Source of the DNA: CAVXXB01 sp963765585
GTDB taxonomy: Bacteria > Calditrichota > Calditrichia > JAJRVZ01
Assembly: GCA_963765585.1 (NCBI GenBank)
Contig: CAVXXB010000001.1
Coordinates: 471,343-535,342 of the forward strand
DNA length: 64,000 nucleotides
Direction of reading: 5' to 3'
Under the pieces are notes generated by a model, which was given only the letters and a program-made list of their open reading frames with translations, ran no database searches and was not told the origin of the DNA. This document shows positions 37,566 through 47,085 of the stretch, piece after piece. How positions within the stretch are numbered: the first letter of the stretch is position 1; each line of letters begins with the position of its first letter. Both the position numbers and the translations under genes were made by a program.

Positions 37566-39506
37566 ATGCTGCAAATTCGCAATCTGACATACCAGGTGGT
37601 GGGTCATACCATCTTTGAAAACATCAACTGGACCATTAGTCCCGGGAAAAAGATCGCTCTGATTGGTCCCAATGGTGCCGGTAAAACGACCTTACTTCGC
37701 ATTTTGATCCAGGAGCTTAATGCGGTTTCCGGCGATATAATCAAGCCAAAGCAATATACGATTGGATATTTACCCCAGGAGGAAGTATATGTTGGCCGTG
37801 GTTCTTTGTTATCGGCGGTGCTGGAGGTGCATAAAGAGCTAAATGAAATCGAAACGGAAATCCACGAGATTCGTGACCGGATTGAATCTTCGGAAAATCA
37901 GCCCGCTGATTTAAAACGGCTTGGTGAACTTGAGCATCAATATGATATTCATGGTGGTTACCGGGTTGAGGCAGAGGCAAAGAAGGTGCTCATGGGGCTG
38001 GGATTTTCCAATAACGATTTCAATCGCCCACTTTCTGAATTTAGCGGCGGCTGGCAGATGCGGGCCTATCTGGCCAGATTGCTTTTACAGGAGCCTGATC
38101 TGCTTCTGCTTGACGAACCCACCAATCATCTTGATTTACAATCCCTCGAGTGGCTCGAAAATTATTTGATGAACTTTCGCGGGAGCATGGTTTTTGTATC
38201 TCACGATCGTTTTTTTATTGATCGTCTGGCCCAGGAAATTGCGGAATTGGAATTTCAAAAACTGGTTCATTATTCGGGTAACTATCATTTTTATGAACAG
38301 CAAAAAGAACTAAATCGAGTGCAGTTACTTCAGAAAGCCGAAGAGCAGCGTCAGGAAAGAGAAAGAATTACCCGGTTTATAGAACGGTTCCGCTATAAAA
38401 ACACAAAATCTGTTCAGGTACAGAGCCGGGTTAAGATGCTTGAAAAGATGGAGATCATTGAAATACCTCCCGCGCAAAGAAACATCAATTTTAAGATACA
38501 GACTCCGGTAAAAAGTTATAAAGATGTCTGCCGTTTTCAGAATGTTTCCTTTCGTTATGATGTTCCCTGGGTCTTCAGAGATCTGACTCTGAACCTGTAT
38601 CGGGGTGAAAAGGCGGCGCTGGTTGGGGTCAATGGGGTGGGTAAAACCACTATGACCCGGATTATTTCCCAGGAACTGATCCCCGAATCGGGAAAAGTGG
38701 AAATTGGCGAACGCGTTTCAATTGGCTATTATGCACAGCATCAGATAGATGCTCTGAATCTGGATAAAAAAATTGTGGAAGAAGTTTCGGAATCAGCCGA
38801 TCCGGCACTCAGAACGCATATACGCGACATACTTGGCGTTTTCCAGTTGAGTGGAGATGATATTGAAAAGCAGATATCGGTATTAAGCGGTGGTGAAAAA
38901 GCGCGGGTTTCACTTGCTAAAATTCTGGTTTCTCCGGTTAATTTTTTAATTATGGATGAGCCGACAAACCATCTGGATCTGTATTCAAAGCAAGCATTGG
39001 AAAGAGCACTTAGTGATTATGATGGTACACTGCTGCTCATCTCTCATGATCGTTATTTTCTGGATAAACTGGTAAGCCGGGTATTTGAATTGCGGGATGG
39101 TGTGCTCAGGGTATTTGAAGGTAATTATTCAGAATATTTAAAAAAGCGGAGCCGCGAGGATGATAGTCTGATAAATAAGACTGAGACGCCTCAAATATCG
39201 CAGAAGAATTCACGTAAAGATCAAAAAAGACAGGAAGCTGAAGCACGTCAGGAAATCAGCAGACTGCGCAAAGTGTTGACTGACAAAGTTCAGAAATTTG
39301 AAATACTTATTGAAGAGATGGAAGCGGAAAAAACCCATATTGAAAAATTAATGGCAGATCCAGAATTTTATAAAGATAAAATGGAAGCGGCAAAATACGG
39401 GAAACGCTACCAGGAGATACAAAATGAACTGCCCGATGCCATGACTGAATGGGAATCGGCAAATGTGAAATTAGAAGAGTTGTTGGAGAGTTTAAAAAAG
39501 TTGTGA
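37566..39506 (+). CDS. ABC-F ATPase (Uup/EttA/YheS-like)
   Basis: The protein has 646 residues: two fused ABC ATPase domains and no membrane segments, so it is a translation-related ABC-F factor, not a transporter. Walker A motifs are GPNGAGKTT (34-42) and GVNGVGKTT. The signatures are LSEFSGGWQMRAYLAR and VLSGGEKARVSLAK, and Walker B/DEPTNHLD occurs in both halves. An interdomain linker rich in Lys/Glu and a C-terminal coiled coil (about 555-640, QEAEARQEISRLRKVLTDKV) resemble Uup/YheS. Such proteins bind the ribosome E site or protect it. Confidence 0.9.
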   Translation: MLQIRNLTYQVVGHTIFENINWTISPGKKIALIGPNGAGKTTLLRILIQELNAVSGDIIKPKQYTIGYLPQEEVYVGRGSLLSAVLEVHKELNEIETEIHEIRDRIESSENQPADLKRLGELEHQYDIHGGYRVEAEAKKVLMGLGFSNNDFNRPLSEFSGGWQMRAYLARLLLQEPDLLLLDEPTNHLDLQSLEWLENYLMNFRGSMVFVSHDRFFIDRLAQEIAELEFQKLVHYSGNYHFYEQQKELNRVQLLQKAEEQRQERERITRFIERFRYKNTKSVQVQSRVKMLEKMEIIEIPPAQRNINFKIQTPVKSYKDVCRFQNVSFRYDVPWVFRDLTLNLYRGEKAALVGVNGVGKTTMTRIISQELIPESGKVEIGERVSIGYYAQHQIDALNLDKKIVEEVSESADPALRTHIRDILGVFQLSGDDIEKQISVLSGGEKARVSLAKILVSPVNFLIMDEPTNHLDLYSKQALERALSDYDGTLLLISHDRYFLDKLVSRVFELRDGVLRVFEGNYSEYLKKRSREDDSLINKTETPQISQKNSRKDQKRQEAEARQEISRLRKVLTDKVQKFEILIEEMEAEKTHIEKLMADPEFYKDKMEAAKYGKRYQEIQNELPDAMTEWESANVKLEELLESLKKL

Positions 39507-39573
39507 TTTACAAAAATATCTTTTATGTTCAAAATCATTTTTGAAGTGAGTATTTTATTAAACTTCAAATAGA

Positions 39574-39662
39574 TTAACCGCCAAGATCGCTAAGTAGACG
39601 CTATGTTCGCAAAAAAAATTATTATTATTTCTTCGCATTTTCTTGGCGCGCTTTGCGGTTAA
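39574..39662. repeat. Dispersed inverted repeat, CGCAAAG family
   Basis: The left arm is TTAACCGCCAAGATCGCTAAG and the right arm TTCTTGGCGCGCTTTGCGGTTA, around a 50-base AT-rich centre. It is one of the clearest full copies, between the ABC-F and phosphodiester glycosidase genes. Confidence 0.85.
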
Positions 39663-39722
39663 AAAAAAGCCTGAATCAAAAAGGGTCATGATTACGAAAA
39701 CTTCAATAAAACCGGATGTAAT

Positions 39723-42188
39723 ATGAAAACTATCATTCTCCTTCTAATTCTTTTTCTTACTCATCAATTATTTGCTGATTTTAAAAAAAGTCAACCGGTG
39801 GGACCCGGTGTGGTTCATCACCATGATTTCAGAGAAGCCGGTCCCTGGCATATCCATGTCCTGGAGATTGATATAACCAATCCATGGATAAGTCTTGAAA
39901 CGGCCAAAGCCCAGGACAGAGTGGCAGCGCTGGAAAGAACGTCATCAATGTCATTGAGAAATAATTCAGAGAATCATACCATTATTGGCGGTATTAATGG
40001 AGATTTTTATGATGGGAGCGGAATTCCCATCGGCGCTATGGTTCGCAATGGAGTTCTGGTAAAGCAACCGTATCCCCGTTCTGTTTTTGGCATCTCGTTC
40101 GACAAAAGCCCACTGATCGATATTGTGCAATACCAGGGACTTGCAATCACCCCAGCCAGCCAAAATATCTCTATTAATGGTATTAACAAAACCAGGAGTA
40201 CGGATTACCTGGTTTTATATAATTCCTACTTCGGCACAACCACGGGAACCAACCAATGGGGAACCGAAGTAATTGTTGAGTATGTTAGTGAGTCACCGGC
40301 AGTCAACGACACCATATTGGTCCGGGTTGTCGGAAAAGACAGCACGATGGCGACTGGTACGAATAATAACATAATTCCGGCGAATGGATTTATCTTATCC
40401 GGGCATGGAACGGCTGCCAACTCGCTAAACTCAAATGTATTTCTGGGAGACACTCTGGCCGTGGTTTTAAGCCTGACTCCCGGTCCCGACAAATTAACAC
40501 AACTGGTTGGCGGGACACCACGTATTATTCGCAATGGTGTCGTGTCCGTCGAATGGTCTAAAGAAGATATCAGTCAGAGTTTTGCCACAGACCGGCATCC
40601 CAGAACCGCGGTAGGAATAAATGCGGACTCATCAAAGATATTTCTATTTACAGTCGATGGTCGTCAGGGCGGATATAGTGTTGGTGTATCACTTTATGAA
40701 CTGGCAGATATAATGCTGGGGTATGGTGTTGATGATGCGGTCAACCTGGATGGGGGCGGTTCGACAACCATGGTGTTACGGAATGAGGTCGCCAACAGTC
40801 CATCGGACCCGGGTGGTGAAAGATCAGTCTCCAATTCCTTACTGGTTGTCAGTTCTGCACCGTTGGGACCACTGGCGCACTTGTCTGTGAATCCAGACGA
40901 AGCCTATTTGATGCACAGTACCCAGCTTCAATTTAGTGCAGAGGGTTTTGATGAGTTTTACAATCCGGTCAATGTGGATGCAAATTCACTATCCTGGTCG
41001 GCAGACGCCAATATTGGTTCAATTAATGTCTCGGGATTGTTTTCAGCCGGAACAAAAAGTGATTCCGGCTATGTTGTGGTGAGTTCCGGCGATATCAGAG
41101 ACTCCGCCATGGTGTATATTACAACAATCGGGACCATAAAAGTGTTACCGAATCCGGTTGTTTTGGAGGTGGGACAGCAGCAATCCATGACGGCGGAGAC
41201 GAGGGATTCTTATGGTAACCTGGTTGAGTTGGCGCCCGCAGAGTATACATGGAAAGTCCAAGGAGATGTAGGAACAATTGCTTCACGCGGAATGTTTACG
41301 GCAACCCAAACCGGTATAGGAAAAATCATTGCTACTTACGATAGTGTCAGTGGCAGCGCCGATGTAAAAGTGGGGGTCGTGTCAGAATCAATAATTGATG
41401 ATTTTTCTACAATTGAGAACTGGACTGTATCGGGTCTGAGAATAGACCTGGATTCCAGTGGCCTGACAATCGATTCTGATACATTTGTTTCTGAACCCAG
41501 CTCAGGTAAACTAACATATTTATTGCAAACCGGTGGAACCAGTGTGCTTTATCTGGATTGTAATTTACCTGTATCCGGCACACCCATTGGGATCGGACTG
41601 CATGTCTATGGCGATGGCAAAGCCCATTGGTTGCGCGGCGAATTTACCGATGGTGATGGTGAGAAATTTCTCATTAATTTTACAGAAGAAAATCCGGGTA
41701 TTGACTGGCTGGATTCATGGAAATACCTGGAAATTCCACTGGATGAGGCTATCCCGCATTGGTCAAATGGCGGTGCCATATTAAATTTTCCGATTACCTG
41801 GACAAAGATATATCTGGCAGAAGGAAATGAGGATAAAAAAGATTCCGGAGTACTATATCTGGATGATTTTAAAGCGATTTATCTGACAACATCCGTTGAA
41901 AAAAAATCGGGCAATTATCCAAATCAATTTAAACTGGATCAAAATTATCCCAATCCCTTCAATCCGGAAACCACTATCGGGTACAGTTTACCCAGAAGCG
42001 GAAAAGTGATGCTTGAGATATTTGATCTTGCAGGACAAAAGGTTGATACACTTGTGGATGACAATCAATCACCAGGATCATATGAAGTAAATTGGCAGGC
42101 ATCCAACCTGGCCAGTAGTATTTATTTTTATCGTCTGTCTTTTGATACACAGATCATCGCAACCAGGAAAATGGTGGTGGTAAAGTGA
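39723..42188 (+). CDS. Secreted phosphodiester glycosidase (NAGPA-like) with type IX sorting domain
   Basis: The protein has 821 residues and a signal peptide at 1-18 (LTHQLFAD). A phosphodiester glycosidase domain spans 50-380 (GGINGDFYDGSGIPIGAM, VDGRQGGYSVGVSLYELADI, AVNLDGGGSTTMV), the family of the enzyme that uncovers mannose 6-phosphate. Two Ig-like Big-type domains (~385-555), a galactose-binding-like module (~560-720) and a C-terminal sorting domain (NYPNPFNPETTIGYSLP, then SSIYFYRL and RKMVVVK) follow. The sorting domain directs secretion by the Por/type IX system. Substrate is unknown; peptidoglycan-linked or teichoic-like phosphodiesters would fit. Confidence 0.9.
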   Translation: MKTIILLLILFLTHQLFADFKKSQPVGPGVVHHHDFREAGPWHIHVLEIDITNPWISLETAKAQDRVAALERTSSMSLRNNSENHTIIGGINGDFYDGSGIPIGAMVRNGVLVKQPYPRSVFGISFDKSPLIDIVQYQGLAITPASQNISINGINKTRSTDYLVLYNSYFGTTTGTNQWGTEVIVEYVSESPAVNDTILVRVVGKDSTMATGTNNNIIPANGFILSGHGTAANSLNSNVFLGDTLAVVLSLTPGPDKLTQLVGGTPRIIRNGVVSVEWSKEDISQSFATDRHPRTAVGINADSSKIFLFTVDGRQGGYSVGVSLYELADIMLGYGVDDAVNLDGGGSTTMVLRNEVANSPSDPGGERSVSNSLLVVSSAPLGPLAHLSVNPDEAYLMHSTQLQFSAEGFDEFYNPVNVDANSLSWSADANIGSINVSGLFSAGTKSDSGYVVVSSGDIRDSAMVYITTIGTIKVLPNPVVLEVGQQQSMTAETRDSYGNLVELAPAEYTWKVQGDVGTIASRGMFTATQTGIGKIIATYDSVSGSADVKVGVVSESIIDDFSTIENWTVSGLRIDLDSSGLTIDSDTFVSEPSSGKLTYLLQTGGTSVLYLDCNLPVSGTPIGIGLHVYGDGKAHWLRGEFTDGDGEKFLINFTEENPGIDWLDSWKYLEIPLDEAIPHWSNGGAILNFPITWTKIYLAEGNEDKKDSGVLYLDDFKAIYLTTSVEKKSGNYPNQFKLDQNYPNPFNPETTIGYSLPRSGKVMLEIFDLAGQKVDTLVDDNQSPGSYEVNWQASNLASSIYFYRLSFDTQIIATRKMVVVK

Positions 42189-42572
42189 GCTTGGGAAAAA
42201 TGGACAAGAGGTAAAGAGGAGAAGGATCCAATGACAAAGCACAAATGTCAAATGAATGTCCCAAATCAAATGCTTAAATAAAAATAGTAGATATCACAGA
42301 GACTTTGATAATAAATTTGTCATCCCTTCAGGGATCTTCCTGCCCTTTGGGCACTCGTTCTCTGATTGTTACTAAGGAGCCTATGCAACGAGAGGATCTC
42401 TGCGAGATGACAGTGGGCATTTATTATAAATGTCTTCGTGTGCTTCGCACTCTTCGTGGTAAATGTTTTTAACTGCCCTGATGTAAAGGACCAGATCATT
42501 GCTTGCCTAATCGGTGAGTGCTTAGTTTTTTGTGGTTAGCAATGCATACTTAATAATTTTGAAGGGAAAAAA
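42189..42572. repeat. Intergenic gap with repeat fragments
   Basis: 42228-42262 holds CAATGACAAAGCACAAATGTC-type units (also at 57397-57434 and 63178-63302). 42318-42408 holds GTCATCCCTTCAGGGATC and GAGGATCTCTGCGAGATGAC palindromes. 42428-42462 is a right-arm fragment, CTTCGTGTGCTTCGCACTCTTCGTGG. No gene is seen; the promoter of the aminoacylase gene should be in the last 80 bases. Confidence 0.6.
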
Positions 42573-44252
42573 ATGGCTATAAAAATGACCCGTCGTGAGT
42601 TCACAAAGACAACTTCAATGGCTGGACTTGGAATGCTTCTGGGCTGTAGTACCCGAAACCGGTTTGATATTATTATTGTAAATGGCCATATTATCGACGG
42701 CACAGGAAAAAAATCACTGCGCATGGATCTCGGGATCCAGGGTGATAGAATATCTGTGATTGATAATTTACAGGAAAATGTCACTGCCGATCGCCTGATC
42801 GATGCGACCGGGCTTATCATTGCACCCGGTTTTATCGATATTCATACTCATACAGACACTGAACTGCTGGTAAATCCCACCGGTGACAGTAAAATCTTGC
42901 AGGGCATCACTACTGAAGTCGGCGGAAATTGTGGTTCATCCCCATTTCCGTTAACAGAGGATGACCGCGTTTCAATGGATGAATATCTTGCCGGAAAATA
43001 TGAAATACATGCCAATTGGCGGCGTACCGGAGAATTTTTATCTGCCATAGAAGTAAAGGGAACCGCATTAAATTATGTGACTTTGACCGGTAATGGCGAT
43101 TTGCGTGCCTTTGTGGTTGGTAAAAATGATGTACGGGCTACGGCTGACCAGATGAAACAGATGAAGAAAATCCTGACCGAATCCATGGAACAAGGCAGTT
43201 TTGGTTTATCCACCGGACTTGAATATGCGCCAAGCAGTTATGCCAATACGGAAGAAATTATCGAATTATGTAAAGTTGTTGCGCAAAGGGGTGGAATTTA
43301 TGCCACACACATGCGTAATGAAGATGATACGGTGGAAGAAGCCATCGATGAGGCATTAGAGATTTGCCGGCAGGCCAATATCTCGACACAGATATCTCAT
43401 CTAAAAGCATGCAACCAGGCAAATTGGCACAAGGTTGACAATATGCTGCGCATGATTGATGACGCCTGGAACAATGGTTTACCAGTCAAGGCAGATCGGT
43501 ATCCATACATTGCTTATGGTACCGGGATGACCACGTTTCTGCCGCTTTGGGCGCGACAGGGTGACCGGGATGAGGTTCTGGCCCGCCTGGAGAATAAAAG
43601 TGATATTCCCCAAATAGAAAAATATGCCATCAGCCGGGGAGAACGAATTGGTGGCTGGGACCGGGTTTTGATAAGTAGTTGTCACACCGATGAAAATAAA
43701 AAATGGGAAGGTAAAAATATACTCGAAGCTGCTGAGGCAACCGGGAAATCGCCATTCGAATTTATAAGATCATTATTGATTGAAGAAAAAAATCGTGTTG
43801 GTATCGTCGGGTTTGCCATGGATGAAGGAAATCTAAAAAAAGTATTATCCAATCAGCATGTCATGATTGGGTCTGATGGCAGTGCGGTTGCGCCAAAGGG
43901 AAAACTCGCAACCGGGAAACCCCATCCGAGATTTTATGGCACTTTTCCACGAGTGCTGGGTAAATATTGCCGGGAAGAAAAATATTTTGATCTTCCGACG
44001 GCAGTTAAAAAAATGACTTCCATGCCGGCAGAAAAATTGAATTTAAAAGGCCGGGGCATAATTAAAGCCGGATACTACGCGGATATTACCATATTTAATC
44101 CGGATACGGTGATCGATAATGCTACTTTTACTGATCCGCATCAGGCGCCGACCGGGATCGAATATGTAATCGTAAATGGAAAATTAACTGTTGAAAATGG
44201 CATTCACACTGGTTCATTGGGTGGTAAAGTGCTCAGATTTAATCAGGCCTGA
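42573..44252 (+). CDS. N-acyl-D-amino-acid deacylase (D-aminoacylase), exported
   Basis: The protein has 559 residues of the amidohydrolase superfamily. A twin-arginine-like start (TRREFTKTTSM) runs into a lipobox (GMLLGCS), so it is probably a Tat-exported lipoprotein. Metal ligands are H91 and H93 (FIDIHTHTD), the bridging C120 (GGNCGSS), His in YATHMRNEDD, His in QISHLKA, and Asp in IGSDGSAV. It removes acyl groups from N-acyl-D-amino acids, useful for recycling peptidoglycan peptides. The transporter gene begins 11 bases downstream. A paralogue lies at 45430. Confidence 0.9.
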   Translation: MAIKMTRREFTKTTSMAGLGMLLGCSTRNRFDIIIVNGHIIDGTGKKSLRMDLGIQGDRISVIDNLQENVTADRLIDATGLIIAPGFIDIHTHTDTELLVNPTGDSKILQGITTEVGGNCGSSPFPLTEDDRVSMDEYLAGKYEIHANWRRTGEFLSAIEVKGTALNYVTLTGNGDLRAFVVGKNDVRATADQMKQMKKILTESMEQGSFGLSTGLEYAPSSYANTEEIIELCKVVAQRGGIYATHMRNEDDTVEEAIDEALEICRQANISTQISHLKACNQANWHKVDNMLRMIDDAWNNGLPVKADRYPYIAYGTGMTTFLPLWARQGDRDEVLARLENKSDIPQIEKYAISRGERIGGWDRVLISSCHTDENKKWEGKNILEAAEATGKSPFEFIRSLLIEEKNRVGIVGFAMDEGNLKKVLSNQHVMIGSDGSAVAPKGKLATGKPHPRFYGTFPRVLGKYCREEKYFDLPTAVKKMTSMPAEKLNLKGRGIIKAGYYADITIFNPDTVIDNATFTDPHQAPTGIEYVIVNGKLTVENGIHTGSLGGKVLRFNQA

Positions 44253-44263
44253 ATCGGTTAACT

Positions 44264-44698
44264 ATGATTCCTCTGATACTTACTATCTTATGTTCGACCA
44301 GTATTGCGCTGATACTAAAACATAATGACACAAAAAGTGGAAATGCCATTGTTCTGTTATGTGGCAATTATTTTGTCGCCGCAATCGTGAGTCTCTACTT
44401 CCTGGTAACTGCAACGGATAATACCTTTTCCATTTATTCTTTATTTTTTGGATTAGCACTGGGCATGTTATTTGTTATCAGTTTCTTTGCCTTTGCCCGG
44501 GCGGTTGGTGTGGCAGGTACCGCATTGGCTACAGTGAGTTCAAGACTTTCCGTAATTCTACCTCTTACTTTGTCAATAATTGTTTTTGCTGAAAAACCCA
44601 ATTTATTTCACATTGGTGGATTTGTTTTTACCCTGGGTACCATATTTCTTTTTTATAAGTCATTGCAAAATAATGGATCCAACAAAAATAAATTTTAA
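44264..44698 (+). CDS. EamA/DMT-type transporter, N-terminal half (frameshifted)
   Basis: The segment has 144 residues and five hydrophobic helices (VVLLCGNYFVAAIVSLYFLV, ALGMLFVISFFAFARAVG, LSVILPLTLSIIVFAEKP). This is the first half of a 10-helix drug/metabolite transporter. The frame ends at NNGSNKNKF. In the next frame the homologous second half starts FKGYVYLLLVLVG, so an apparent extra base lies in the A/T-rich AAAAATAAATTTTAAGG at about 44683-44699. The gene probably forms an operon with the upstream D-aminoacylase and could move its substrate or product. Confidence 0.8.
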   Translation: MIPLILTILCSTSIALILKHNDTKSGNAIVLLCGNYFVAAIVSLYFLVTATDNTFSIYSLFFGLALGMLFVISFFAFARAVGVAGTALATVSSRLSVILPLTLSIIVFAEKPNLFHIGGFVFTLGTIFLFYKSLQNNGSNKNKF

Positions 44699-45107
44699 GG
44701 GGTATGTCTATCTATTACTGGTTCTGGTCGGCATTGGTATCAATGATTTTTGCATGAAAATATTTCAGGAATGGCGGCCGTCGACAGAGAAACCGCTGTT
44801 TATTTTTACCATATTTGGTTCGGCTTTTTTGATTACATTAACTGTGATTCTGATACGCAAAATCCGGCCTGATAAATCGGTAGTTCGTTTGGGTATGCTG
44901 CTGGGAATACCAAATATGTTCAGTACGTTTTTTATGTTGGCAGCATTAGCCCAGCTTTCTGCGATTGTAGTATATCCGGTCACCAATATTGGAATTATTT
45001 TGCTCACATCGGTTTTAGCATTTATGATCTGGAAAGAAAATCTAAATCGTTTTGGACAGTTGGCATTGTTAACGGGTGTAATCGCTATTGTGTTGATGGG
45101 GATGTGA
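44580..45107 (+). CDS. EamA/DMT-type transporter, C-terminal half
   Basis: The useful part begins near 44690 (FKGYVYLLLVLVGIGINDFC); the earlier codons are a shadow of the first half. It has five further helices, ending LALLTGVIAIVLMGM. Joined to 44264..44698 it makes a protein of about 280 residues, the normal DMT size. Confidence 0.75.
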   Translation: MFLLKNPIYFTLVDLFLPWVPYFFFISHCKIMDPTKINFKGYVYLLLVLVGIGINDFCMKIFQEWRPSTEKPLFIFTIFGSAFLITLTVILIRKIRPDKSVVRLGMLLGIPNMFSTFFMLAALAQLSAIVVYPVTNIGIILLTSVLAFMIWKENLNRFGQLALLTGVIAIVLMGM

Positions 45108-45429
45108 CCCACCCCTAAATCCTCTCGCTCAATTCCGCTTCACGGAATGCAAGGAGGGTACTCAAGAATATTATGAGTTTGGGAAAAATATTTTTAACCG
45201 CAATGATCGCCAAGAACTATAGGAGTTACGCAAATATTTATTATTATTTATTTTGCGTACATAGCGTCTTCATTGCGTACTTTGCGGTAAAAATTTGTAA
45301 ACACCGGGTTAAGACTGGATAAAATTTAAATAAATTAATAAAGATATAAATGTAAAATGATCTTTTCCCAAATTCCGCCTCCCTGCTTGGAGGGAAGGGA
45401 TCCAGGGGGTGGGTCGGAAATGAGAACTT
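45108..45429. repeat. Intergenic gap with CGCAAAG repeat and CTCCCT...GGAGGG motifs
   Basis: 45195-45292 is a full CGCAAAG copy (left TTAACCGCAATGATCGCCAAG, right GCGTACTTTGCGGTAAAA). 45115-45165 (ATTCCGCTTCACGGAATGC) and 45380-45420 (CTCCCTGCTTGGAGGGAAGG) are hairpins of a second family also found at 57482-57540 and 63002-63060. No gene is visible. Confidence 0.75.
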
Positions 45430-47085
45430 ATGATAAAGAAAGTGGTTGTTTTAATCGGAGTCCTGTTTTTACTCTCATGTGAGAATGTTACCTATGATCT
45501 GGTTATAAAAAACGGAATGATTATTGACGGTACCGGGCAAGCAGGAGAAACAGGGGATATTGCCATCTCAGATGGAAAAATAGTTAAAACGGGACCGTCT
45601 CTGAATGTATCGGCAAAATCAACGATTGATGCAACCGGATTGGTCGTGACGCCTGGATTTATCGATATTCTTTCATGGGCCTGCGGTCCGATTGTGTATG
45701 ATGGTGAAGTTCATAGTGTCGTCCGGCAGGGTATTACAACTGCTGTTTTTGGTGAAGGCTGGTCCATGGGTCCGGTGAATGATAATGTGCGCGAAGAAAT
45801 GAGAAGTTTCTGGCCGGATTATAATCTTCAGTATCAGTGGCAAACTCTGTATGATTATTTAAAATATGTGGAACAAAAGGGCACATCGGTTAACATTGCA
45901 TCATTTGTAGGTGCCACTACTGCCCGGCTGTATGTCATCGGTTTGGAGGATAGAAAAGCAACTGCGGAAGAAATGGCACAAATGAAAGCACTGGTCCGTA
46001 AAGAAATGGAATTGGGGGCGCTTGGCCTGGCATCCAGTCTGGTTTATACACCCGCATTTTATGCGGATACAGAAGAATTAACGGAAATGGCGAAAGTTGC
46101 CGCGGAATTTGGCGGTATTTATATCTCTCATATCCGCGGTGAGGGAAGTGATTTGATACCCGCTCTTGAAGAGTTAATTACAATTTCCCGGGATGCAAAA
46201 ATTGCATCCGAAGTATATCATTTGAAAGCCGCTGGGAAGGCAAACTGGGATAAACTGGATCAGGCGATTGCCCTTCTGGAATCGGCCCGTGCTGAAGGTT
46301 TGGATATTACTGCTGATATATATCCATATACCGCAGGTGCAACCGGGCTTTCTGCCATGATGCCGCCCTGGTCAAAGGATGGTGGGGATGCTGCGCTGGT
46401 AAAAAGGTTATTGGATAGCAAAACCAGGGCTAAAATAAAAAAGGAGATACTCACCAGCACGTCAGGTTGGGAAAATTTTTACTGGATGGCCGGCGGTGGT
46501 GAGGGTATCCTGGTTAGTTATCTGGCTGATGCCAGAAAGGAATATCAGGGAAAAACAATCGCTGAAATTGCCAAAATATTTAAAAAAGATGAGATTGAAA
46601 CAATCTTTGATCTTTTGATCGCGGAAAAAGGTGGTGGTGGTGGAATCTATTTTCTCATGTCAGAAGAAAACGTGGCCAAAAAGATGAAACTACCCTGGGT
46701 TTCATTCTGTACGGATGAAGATGCCTACAAAACCAGCGGATTAATGAGTAAGCGAAATCCACATCCCCGGGCATATGGTACCTTTCCAAGAATTCTGGGT
46801 AAATATGTGCGTGAGGAACAGGTCTTGACTTTACCAGAGGCGATACGAAAGATGACTTCTTTGCCCGCCGAAAAATTGGGGTTGAAAGATCGTGGCATTA
46901 TCCGTGCGGGCATGGCTGCCGATCTGGTGATATTTGATGCAAATGTGATTATAGATAAAGCCGAATATACAAATCCGCATCAGTATCCGGTTGGTATATC
47001 GCATGTGATTGTTAACGGACAGCCTGTCGTTTCGAATGGAGAACATACGGGTAATAAACCTGGAAAGGCATTATTGAGGAATTAG
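45430..47085 (+). CDS. D-aminoacylase-like lipoprotein lacking HxH and Cys metal ligands
   Basis: The protein has 551 residues and a lipobox (LLSCE, Cys17). It aligns end to end with the D-aminoacylase at 42573, but the HTH ligands become L81-S-W83 (FIDILSWACG) and the bridging Cys position is Gly110 (VFGEGWSMG). The later His (ISHIRGEG and VYHLKAAGK) and Asp (FCTDEDAYK) sites remain. It may have lost or changed metal binding, or use one metal only. No operon partner. Its stop overlaps the convergent methyltransferase stop by 4 bases. Confidence 0.82.
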   Translation: MIKKVVVLIGVLFLLSCENVTYDLVIKNGMIIDGTGQAGETGDIAISDGKIVKTGPSLNVSAKSTIDATGLVVTPGFIDILSWACGPIVYDGEVHSVVRQGITTAVFGEGWSMGPVNDNVREEMRSFWPDYNLQYQWQTLYDYLKYVEQKGTSVNIASFVGATTARLYVIGLEDRKATAEEMAQMKALVRKEMELGALGLASSLVYTPAFYADTEELTEMAKVAAEFGGIYISHIRGEGSDLIPALEELITISRDAKIASEVYHLKAAGKANWDKLDQAIALLESARAEGLDITADIYPYTAGATGLSAMMPPWSKDGGDAALVKRLLDSKTRAKIKKEILTSTSGWENFYWMAGGGEGILVSYLADARKEYQGKTIAEIAKIFKKDEIETIFDLLIAEKGGGGGIYFLMSEENVAKKMKLPWVSFCTDEDAYKTSGLMSKRNPHPRAYGTFPRILGKYVREEQVLTLPEAIRKMTSLPAEKLGLKDRGIIRAGMAADLVIFDANVIIDKAEYTNPHQYPVGISHVIVNGQPVVSNGEHTGNKPGKALLRN

